64,000 bases of DNA from Muribaculaceae bacterium. GTDB taxonomy: Bacteria > Bacteroidota > Bacteroidia > Bacteroidales > Muribaculaceae. The stretch's first letter is position 1; the number at the start of each line of letters is the position of its first letter. Under the pieces are notes generated by a model. It had not been told where the DNA came from, did not search any database, and saw nothing but the letters and a program-made list of their open reading frames with translations. Positions 1 through 5,184 of the stretch are shown piece after piece. Location of the stretch: the NCBI GenBank assembly GCA_910573745.1, contig CAJSYI010000006.1, positions 1 through 64,000 of the forward strand, written 5' to 3'. A program made the position numbers and the translations under genes.

Positions 1-109
1 CAAAATTGTATTCCTCGTCAATCTGACTGAAACTTTTTCCGCTGCTGTGCCAGGCATTGATTGCCGAAATCTGAGATTCGTCCCAGAATTTTTTGTTTTC
101 TTCACACAT
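1..109 (-). CDS. Partial unknown protein, cut by the window edge
   Basis: An open frame reads leftwards from an ATG at 109 and runs out of the window after 36 codons. The visible residues (MCEENKKFWDESQISAIN, then AWHSSGKSFSQIDEEYNF) match no family I recognise. It starts 27 bases after the stop of the truncated WYL fragment, so it may be cotranscribed with it, or it may be part of the DNA that replaced the rest of that regulator. There is an in-frame stop upstream, which supports the chosen start, but no clear ribosome binding site. Only the N-terminus is available. Confidence 0.4.
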   Translation of the reverse strand, partial: MCEENKKFWDESQISAINAWHSSGKSFSQIDEEYNF

Positions 110-136
110 TTTACTAAAAAATGTTGAATCTGACGG

Positions 137-292
137 TCAACACTTTTCCGGACTAGACATGGCTCTATGGAGCGGCTTGCAGTCGCTCAAGTCTTTGTTG
201 CGTTCCCATTTGTCGGACAAATCCTTATGGGATATTTTTCCGGCACGGCGGATTGTATCAATCAGCCAGGTGTATTTCTGCAGTTGATTCAT
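137..292 (-). pseudogene. N-terminal remnant of a WYL-domain transcriptional regulator
   Basis: The 51 codons begin MNQLQKYTWLIDTIRRAGKI and continue SHKDLSDKWERNKDLSDCKP LHRA. This resembles the N-terminal DNA-binding segment of the WYL-domain regulators of Bacteroidales, which from memory are about 300-340 residues long. After LHRA the resemblance ends and a TGA follows within seven codons, so the rest of the DNA-binding region and the whole WYL effector domain are missing. The fragment still has its own promoter with a 19-bp dyad. What I see is a truncated reading frame with a regulator-like start. That it is a dead gene rather than a small protein is inference. A functional paralogue elsewhere could still act on the dyads of this region. 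Confidence 0.55.
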
Positions 293-314
293 GTCTCATT
301 GAGCTTTTACACCG

Positions 315-350
315 CAAATTTAATCATTTCCTGTATCATTTCGCGATACA
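315..350 (-). promoter_or_regulatory. Promoter with 19-bp dyad operator for the WYL remnant
   Basis: On the minus strand a Bacteroidota -7 box TAAATTTG lies at 322-315, 22 bases from the ATG at 292. Exactly 9 nt upstream of it is a dyad, TGTATCA-N5-CGATACA (332-350), whose arms extend outward to CCTGTATC and GATACAGG (330-352). The dyad covers the place where the -33 TTTG would sit and no TTTG is found there. The same spacer sequence (tttcg) and the same 9-nt offset recur at 2635-2670. Confidence 0.6.
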
Positions 351-417
351 GGATGAGAATGATTATGGATTGAGGTCAAAATTTCCTCTTCGTCAACGGA
401 TTCTTTCGTGAAAATTT

Positions 418-454
418 TAGTAGATGACAAAAATTCAATTTTTGTCATCTACTA
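418..454. repeat. Perfect 37-bp palindrome (18-bp arms, 1-nt centre)
   Basis: The left arm is tagtagatgacaaaaatt (418-435), the centre is c436 and the right arm (437-454) is its exact reverse complement. It begins within the stop codon of the 26-codon ORF, so it could form the terminator hairpin of the rtcB operon. The following bases on the minus strand (AAAATTTTC) make only a weak T-tract. Perfect symmetry and AT-rich centre would equally suit an operator for the gene to the left. Confidence 0.6.
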
Positions 455-532
455 AACAATCTCATTAAGAAAGGCATGACGTTTCCTCATCATGGCATAC
501 CTTTCTTCAAATGTCATATCGGTTAAATCCAT
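452..532 (-). CDS. 26-codon ORF coupled to the end of the rtcB operon
   Basis: The ATG at 532 overlaps the last codons and stop of the upstream 70-residue ORF in another frame. The product starts MDLTDMTFEERYAMMRKRHA and ends FLNEIV. It is too short for confident calling. Its amphipathic, charged sequence and overlap with the previous ORF suggest it may be the C-terminal part of the same ancestral protein, separated by a frameshift. The stop codon TAG is the first base step of the large palindrome at 418-454. Confidence 0.35.
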   Translation of the reverse strand: MDLTDMTFEERYAMMRKRHAFLNEIV

Positions 533-735
533 GCTCCGTACATTTCTTCGGGTTCATCATCGGGGAGACTGTTCTCTTTCGCGTTGCGTCGGGCTTCAGC
601 TAATTCTTCCTCTGTTTGTGGAGGCAGCTCGATCAAATAGACATTACACGGACGCTGCTGCATCCCGGCTTTATGGCGAAGCCCGAGGTTATTCATAAGG
701 AGTGCGACACCTTCGGGTGATTGTATTGATTTCAT
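523..735 (-). CDS. Small acidic protein translationally coupled to rtcB
   Basis: This 70-residue product starts MKSIQSPEGVALLMNNLGLR and ends EEMYGAWI. Its ATG overlaps the rtcB stop codon in an ATGA arrangement, so translation is probably coupled. I see no recognisable domain, no signal peptide and no membrane segment; the second half is acidic (PQTEEELAEARRNAKENS, DDEPEE). A second coupled ORF follows at once in another frame, which suggests that a protein of about 96 residues may have been split. Its position argues for a role tied to RtcB, but the function is unknown. Confidence 0.6.
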   Translation of the reverse strand: MKSIQSPEGVALLMNNLGLRHKAGMQQRPCNVYLIELPPQTEEELAEARRNAKENSLPDDEPEEMYGAWI

Positions 736-1985
736 GATGCTTTGAAGTTGAAGATTGGACGAATTATGGTGTCGATATTTACGGTGTCGCCGATGTTTGC
801 TATGATTTCCGAGGCCGGCTTATAGGCCATCGGCGACTCATCGCGGGTGAAGTCGTTGACCGACTCCGAATAGATGCCCTGCATCGAAGCTTCGAAATCC
901 TCCATCGAAATCTTCTCATATGCCTTTGTACGGCTCAACACTCTGCCGGCGCCATGAGGAGCTGAGCAGTTCCAGTCGGGATTGCCTTTGCCGGTGCAAA
1001 GCAACGAACCGTCGCGCATATTCAACGGTATGATGCAACGTTCATCTGCGGCCGCGGAGATAGAACCTTTGCGGATGATGTTGTCATCGCTGATATAATT
1101 ATGTACTGACTCAAACTCTTCCTGAATTTCCGCCTCAGGGAAGAACCGCATCAAAAGCAAAGATATGAGCTTGCGGTTTAGGACTGCCCAATGCTGACAG
1201 ATACGCATGTCGTGAAGATAATGCTCGCGGGATTCACCTTCGACATAACAGAGGCCGGCAGGCAACGAAGGCTCTGCCTCCAGATGTTCCTTACGCATCT
1301 TCTTGATGACACACTGCAATTCAGAGCGACGGCCTGAAGCCTTGTACTCTTCAATGGTGCGCTTGATTGTGTCCTCAAATTCATCGGCACCGTCGGTGAG
1401 ATGCTTCACGGCCTTGGCCTGATGGATTTCGGCCACCTGTTTGCCGAGATTGCGCGAACCCGTGTGGATTACAAGATACACATTCCCCTCATCGTCTTTG
1501 TCAAGCTCTATGAAGTGGTTGCCGCCGCCCAATGAGCCGATAGCTCTGTTGATACGACCGGAATCTTTGATGTCTCGATAGCAATAGAGTCTGGAGACGA
1601 GTTTCTTCGCCTCACGATAGATTTCCATCTCCTCACCGGCGAGAGGCTTGAAACCGAAGCTGTCTTCGCGAACAATTTTCCCTGAAGGAACATTGCTGCG
1701 GATATGCTCATGGAAGGCATGATAATCAATATCTGCAAGTTTGCCGAGGTTGAGAACGCGCATACCGCAACCGATGTCAACCCCCACGATATTGGGAATG
1801 ACTTTGTCGCCAAGGTCGCCGGTGAAACCGATTACGCACCCTGCACCGGCGTGGACGTCGGGCATAATTCGTATCTTCTTGTCGGAGAACACATTTATTG
1901 AGAGCAGTTCCTTTATCTGCTCCAATGCTGATTCCTCGATGTTGTCCGTGTATATCTTCACGTCATATCCTTCTATTGTCTTCAT
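732..1985 (-). CDS. rtcB: RtcB-family RNA ligase
   Basis: RtcB joins RNA 2',3'-cyclic phosphate or 3'-phosphate ends to 5'-hydroxyl ends using GTP and manganese, in RNA repair and tRNA splicing. The 417-residue protein shows the family signatures in order: MPDVHAGAG near residue 41, VGVDIGCGM near 68 (metal-binding Asp and Cys), GSLGGGNHFIEL near 150, HTGSRNLG near 175 and SAPHGAGR, where His344 is the expected guanylylated residue. The length fits the compact bacterial RtcB type (about 400 residues). It is followed by two tiny coupled ORFs and preceded by its own dyad-bearing promoter. Regulation by a WYL-type factor is inferred from that promoter and from the WYL remnant next door. No archease gene is seen in the window. 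Confidence 0.95.
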   Translation of the reverse strand: MKTIEGYDVKIYTDNIEESALEQIKELLSINVFSDKKIRIMPDVHAGAGCVIGFTGDLGDKVIPNIVGVDIGCGMRVLNLGKLADIDYHAFHEHIRSNVPSGKIVREDSFGFKPLAGEEMEIYREAKKLVSRLYCYRDIKDSGRINRAIGSLGGGNHFIELDKDDEGNVYLVIHTGSRNLGKQVAEIHQAKAVKHLTDGADEFEDTIKRTIEEYKASGRRSELQCVIKKMRKEHLEAEPSLPAGLCYVEGESREHYLHDMRICQHWAVLNRKLISLLLMRFFPEAEIQEEFESVHNYISDDNIIRKGSISAAADERCIIPLNMRDGSLLCTGKGNPDWNCSAPHGAGRVLSRTKAYEKISMEDFEASMQGIYSESVNDFTRDESPMAYKPASEIIANIGDTVNIDTIIRPIFNFKAS

Positions 1986-2010
1986 GTTGTGTTGATTGGT
2001 TTTCCGGACG

Positions 2011-2046
2011 CAAAATTATAAAGCCGATGCGCAATCATTCTGCGCA
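2011..2046 (-). promoter_or_regulatory. rtcB promoter with 19-bp dyad
   Basis: On the minus strand the -7 box TAATTTTG lies at 2018-2011, 26 bases from the rtcB ATG. A 19-bp dyad, TGCGCA-N7-TGCGCA, occupies 2028-2046. The offset of 9 nt between dyad and -7 box is the same as at three other promoters of this island. The half-site differs from theirs (TGCGCA against TGTCTC/TGTATC), so a related rather than identical regulator may bind. Confidence 0.55.
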
Positions 2047-2121
2047 CAATTGGTTGATTTCATTTTTTCTTTATGAGCGAATTAATCAAGTAATGACGTG
2101 TTTTTGAGATACAGCATAGAC

Positions 2122-2592
2122 TCAGGCTTTAGATTTGAGTATTTCTATTGCTGTCTTTGCGTCAGCTTCTGAAATGCCGACAATGGGATTGGTTTCGACA
2201 TATCGGTCGTGTTGCGTGGGGTAAAAGTCGTCGAGGTCGTCAATTATCACATAATCGTGTTGCCCGTGTTGGCTGAGCCAACATTCAATATCCTCTCCGC
2301 GTGAGATATAGGCAGCCCCATATGGAGTTGTGTCCAATATCTCACCCGGTAGCTCCCGGACTTCCCACATCATACGCAGGCTACCCGGTTGATGGATATA
2401 ACGCCACGAAGAGGAAATGACAATTGCTGCATCGGTGGCGTCTATTATCTTGCGCAGGTTAGCCACGGCGCGGGGATCGAACAGCGGCCCCCAGGCATCC
2501 TTGTTGGGCAGCCGATCCACGGCAAGCTTTGCCTGATGTTGCTCAGTGTTGAGTACACCATCAAAATCAAGAAAAATTATCGGACGATTCAT
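2122..2592 (-). CDS. HAD-superfamily phosphatase of the RNA-repair (SAK) type
   Basis: The 156-residue protein begins MNRPIIFLDFDGVLNTE, with the HAD nucleophile motif DxD at Asp9 and Asp11. The motif II region follows as ISSSWR (60-64) and the acidic motif IV as IIDD (116-119). A compact HAD protein with DFDGVLN and SSSWR matches the family described as the HAD domain of Swiss army knife RNA-repair proteins, thought to trim phosphates from RNA ends. The frame is open 19 codons further upstream, to 2649, but that extension would run through the -7 box and lacks HAD character, so I chose 2592. The partner function with RtcB is inferred from family and location. Confidence 0.8.
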   Translation of the reverse strand: MNRPIIFLDFDGVLNTEQHQAKLAVDRLPNKDAWGPLFDPRAVANLRKIIDATDAAIVISSSWRYIHQPGSLRMMWEVRELPGEILDTTPYGAAYISRGEDIECWLSQHGQHDYVIIDDLDDFYPTQHDRYVETNPIVGISEADAKTAIEILKSKA

Positions 2593-2634
2593 TTTTATGT
2601 TTTTTGCTATCCGTTGGTCGATATGTTTACTTCG

Positions 2635-2670
2635 CAAAATTACATCCACAGTGTCTCATTTCGTGAGACA
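2635..2670 (-). promoter_or_regulatory. HAD gene promoter with 19-bp dyad operator
   Basis: The -7 box TAATTTTG is on the minus strand at 2642-2635. The dyad TGTCTCATTTCGTGAGACA occupies 2652-2670, with 7-bp perfect arms and a 5-bp centre. There are 9 nt between them, and no TTTG is present at the usual -33 distance. This site is the mirror partner of the one at 2698-2733. Confidence 0.7.
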
Positions 2671-2697
2671 GGTTAAGAATTCACTTTTTTCATATTC

Positions 2698-2733
2698 TGT
2701 CTCACGAAATGAGACAATGCTGTCGTAATTTTG
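2698..2733 (+). promoter_or_regulatory. Divergent promoter with the same dyad in reverse
   Basis: The dyad at 2698-2716 is the exact reverse complement of the one at 2652-2670. It lies 9 nt upstream of a plus-strand -7 box TAATTTTG (2726-2733). Together the two sites form a symmetrical divergent control region of about 100 bp driving the HAD gene leftwards and the nuclease-like gene rightwards. A second -7-like match, TAAATTTG at 2835-2842, lies too close to the ATG to explain a normal leader. Confidence 0.7.
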
Positions 2734-2846
2734 CCGGTGTAAATCTATGCTTGGCGCTTTTGCTGCCTTTTCAAAGTCCTTGACCAATACATGACCGGTT
2801 GGGGCGATTGAAATGAATATTCTGAAATAGTTGTTAAATTTGCATA

Positions 2847-3836
2847 ATGGATGCATTGAATAAATTCCTACGTGGTAATCTGAAAACAATCGGGTGCGAT
2901 AGGACATCATCAGGAAATCTGTTTTTCCCGATTGGGTCCTATGCCAACGATTATGTGGATCTATTCTGTTTACATGATCGAAAGGATAGATTTATTGAAG
3001 CATTTAAGATTGTAACCCATGGCGTTGGTTCTGAAGTATTGAAAGTCAATTCTCTCATATCTTCATCGTTGCTTTCTCTCCTGACTTTCTATCCGTTGTT
3101 TGAATACAATTCAGGTGAGCCTGACTGCCAAATGGAGGTTGGAGAAAATGAGCAATTCAAATCTTGTCTCTTTGAAGTCCGGAATCAGGTTATCACTCTT
3201 CCGTCGTGCGTTGATATCCTTTTGAAGAACGAAAAGAAATGGCTCTTTTTAGAGTCGAAATTATATGAGCCATTGCGCGACGCGGTCAGCAGACTTGAGA
3301 TTAGACGTGGTTATCATGACCTGTATGAGAATTCCACATTATCAGGAATATTGAGAAGCCAAGAGATATTTGTAACTAAGAGTTCAGACAAGCTGTATTT
3401 ACAGACTTTCATAAATGGAAGAAAACCACAGGCTCAAACAAAGAAATATCTCTATGGAATAAAGCAGGTAATCAGCCACTTGATTGGACTGGTCAAGGGA
3501 CCTAAGGAGTATAATAAGAGTCAACCCGGCTATCCGAAGGATTACTATACCGGCTGGAATGGTAATATTGAATTATCGTTCGGACTAATATTATATCATT
3601 CCAGTCAAAATGATGTGTCGGATTATATGAAACTGTATAGATCCATATTTTGTGGTGATAATGGTCGAGATATCCTCAAAGCCATTGAACAATGGGCAAA
3701 TAAGAAAGGTTTTTCTAATCTTACACCGATCAATAGTATTGAAATAATACCACCCATCACTTATCAGGAAACATTCACGAGCACAAAAAACAATTTTCTT
3801 GATGAGAAAGTGGCAAAATTTTATGGTTTGGGATGA
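2847..3836 (+). CDS. PD-(D/E)xK nuclease-like protein of an RNA-repair island
   Basis: The 329-residue protein is not one I can name. It contains a stretch that reads like a PD-(D/E)xK nuclease core: PSCVDILLKN around residue 119 followed by WLFLESKLYEP, giving Asp123, Glu136 and Lys138 with hydrophobic strands around them. It has no signal peptide or membrane segment. Codon use is more AT-rich than in the housekeeping genes of the window, in line with horizontal transfer. The next gene overlaps it by four bases (ATGA), so both are probably made together. The shared dyad promoter ties it to the HAD and RtcB genes. A nuclease role is inference; a non-catalytic restriction-fold protein is an alternative. 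Confidence 0.6.
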   Translation: MDALNKFLRGNLKTIGCDRTSSGNLFFPIGSYANDYVDLFCLHDRKDRFIEAFKIVTHGVGSEVLKVNSLISSSLLSLLTFYPLFEYNSGEPDCQMEVGENEQFKSCLFEVRNQVITLPSCVDILLKNEKKWLFLESKLYEPLRDAVSRLEIRRGYHDLYENSTLSGILRSQEIFVTKSSDKLYLQTFINGRKPQAQTKKYLYGIKQVISHLIGLVKGPKEYNKSQPGYPKDYYTGWNGNIELSFGLILYHSSQNDVSDYMKLYRSIFCGDNGRDILKAIEQWANKKGFSNLTPINSIEIIPPITYQETFTSTKNNFLDEKVAKFYGLG

Positions 3837-4426
3837 AGATACTGCATCTCTCTGACACTCATGGCTGCCATCATCGGCTTCAGAATCTTCCTGAGGCCGA
3901 TGTGGTGGTGCATTCCGGGGATTTCTGCATGGTAGGAAGCGAGCAGGAGGCAATTGATTTTGTCAACTGGTTCTGCGACCTGCCTTATCGCCACAAGATT
4001 TTAATTTGCGGCAATCATGATGTCTGCCTTTACGGAGCGGACATAGACGGCCTTGATGACAACGTGCATTACCTGTGCAACTCCGGAATTGAGATTGACG
4101 GGCTGAAATTCTATGGTGTCCCGATGTTTATGGGTGATTGTATATCAGACCGTCAAAGCCGCAATTATGCAAAAATCCCATCCGACACCGACATTCTGAT
4201 TACCCACTCTCCTGCATACGGAATCCTTGACCTCGACGACAACATCAACTATGGCTCGGAAGAAATCCTTGATAGGCTGACGGCACTTAATCTGAAAGCC
4301 CATCTCTTCGGTCATATTTATGCCCAACATGGAATGAAATCTCTCAATGGCACAATCTTTTCCAACGGGGCGATAATGAATTCAGATTACACAAATCTCT
4401 TGCCGTTCAATGTAATTGCCGTTTAG
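3833..4426 (+). CDS. Calcineurin-like metallophosphoesterase with an altered last motif
   Basis: The 197-residue protein carries the metallophosphoesterase motifs in order: DTHG (8-11), GDF (29-31), GNHD (60-63) and THSP (124-127). The last motif, normally GHxH, reads GHIY at 160-163, so the final metal-ligand histidine is replaced by tyrosine. Members of this small cytosolic family act on phosphodiesters or phosphomonoesters. Natural substitutions in this last motif are known in mammalian MPPED2 and lower activity without abolishing the fold. It overlaps the nuclease-like gene by four bases and shares its operator-bearing promoter. A role in trimming RNA ends before RtcB ligation is inferred from the neighbourhood only. 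Confidence 0.8.
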   Translation: MKILHLSDTHGCHHRLQNLPEADVVVHSGDFCMVGSEQEAIDFVNWFCDLPYRHKILICGNHDVCLYGADIDGLDDNVHYLCNSGIEIDGLKFYGVPMFMGDCISDRQSRNYAKIPSDTDILITHSPAYGILDLDDNINYGSEEILDRLTALNLKAHLFGHIYAQHGMKSLNGTIFSNGAIMNSDYTNLLPFNVIAV

Positions 4427-4441
4427 AGCCTTCTCCGGGTG

Positions 4442-4861
4442 TCAGGCCAATGCGGCGAGGTTGCGGAGTAGGGCTTCGCGGGCGTAGGTGTCCGGCACCT
4501 CGGATGCGAGGTCGGCGGCATAGGGAAGTCGGCGGAGGAGCCGGAAGGCGAGTATGTCGGCTTCCTCTCGTGTCTGGACGGAGGCCATCATTTCTTTGGC
4601 CTCGTCGGTGCCGAGCGTCTGCGGATTGAAAAGCCAACAGGCCAATAGGCGGGATTCGCGCACTTTGGTGTCGGCCCAGAGCTCGCGGGCAAGAGCATCA
4701 CGTTCAGCAGTGTCTTCTTGGGCACGTCGCGCTATTTCGCCGAGTTGAGGTATGTTGAGGCCGAATATCACTGCGTAAGGCATCCCGGCCTTGCGGAGAG
4801 TGTCGCCAAGCATGCCGTTGCGCATGGCGAAGAATTCCTTTTTGATTTCCTGTATTGTCAT
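4442..4861 (-). CDS. Short DNA alkylation repair (AlkD-like HEAT) protein
   Basis: The 139-residue protein begins MTIQEIKKEFFAMRNGMLGD and continues with helical repeats (GLNIPQLGEIARRAQ, ARELWADTKVRESRLLACWL). This resembles the N-terminal HEAT-like repeats of AlkD/DNA alkylation repair proteins, which excise bulky or positively charged alkylated bases. Full-length AlkD proteins are usually about 220-240 residues, so this is a short form and activity is uncertain. The ORF is open 38 codons upstream but that part reads through a hairpin and the repeat element, so the start at 4861 is preferred. It ends 15 bases from the convergent metallophosphoesterase gene. Confidence 0.65.
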   Translation of the reverse strand: MTIQEIKKEFFAMRNGMLGDTLRKAGMPYAVIFGLNIPQLGEIARRAQEDTAERDALARELWADTKVRESRLLACWLFNPQTLGTDEAKEMMASVQTREEADILAFRLLRRLPYAADLASEVPDTYAREALLRNLAALA

Positions 4862-4895
4862 TGTGGCGTAGGATTGATGAACGTTTTTATTATAA

Positions 4896-4925
4896 GCAAG
4901 GCCGCAAACCTGGTTGCGGCCTTGC
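4896..4925. terminator. Strong hairpin, 12-bp perfect stem
   Basis: The arms gcaaggccgcaa and ttgcggccttgc flank a 6-nt loop. It sits between the AlkD-like gene and the palindromic element. No clean T-run follows on either strand, so it could be a terminator of upstream minus-strand transcription or part of the mobile repeat region. Confidence 0.45.
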
Positions 4926-4943
4926 CATTGTGTATTGCAATTA

Positions 4944-5140
4944 AGAGTATGTTTACTTTTAAACCGTATTAACAAATAGAAGTGTGCGATAAGAAGCTTT
5001 CAAATCAATGTTGAGGTCTTTTTTGTCTGATTTCGCCAAGTCTCTTCAGTCGCATAGCCCGCTATGCTCCTTCTTCAACTTGCGGAATCATCTCAAAAAA
5101 TCCTCTCAACCTTAATTTGGTTTAAAAGTAAACACACTCT
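4944..5140. repeat. Nested palindromic repeat element, copy 1
   Basis: Outer inverted repeats of 22 bp (4944-4965 and 5119-5140, one mismatch) enclose about 150 bp. Inside is a weaker inverted repeat (gatttcgccaag / cttgcggaatc) and, at the centre, a hairpin core gtcgcatagcccgctatgct (5049-5070). The same core occurs in the 59910-60224 element, once in each orientation. No protein is encoded. The structure suggests a non-autonomous mobile or REP-like element. This fills the gap of about 315 bp between genes. Confidence 0.65.
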
Positions 5141-5153
5141 AAGCTCTCTGTCG

Positions 5154-5184
5154 CATTGATAAAAAACGGATGTTTTTATCAATG
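5154..5184 (-). terminator. Hairpin at the end of the M49 peptidase gene
   Basis: The arms cattgataaaaaac (5154-5167) and gtttttatcaatg (5172-5184) overlap the TGA stop of the peptidase gene. On the minus strand the 3' arm contains six T residues, which is compatible with intrinsic termination. Confidence 0.5.

Noticed and set aside
2656..2910. 84-codon minus-strand frame in the divergent control region
   Set aside because: It runs through both dyads and the start of the nuclease-like gene and has no ribosome binding site.
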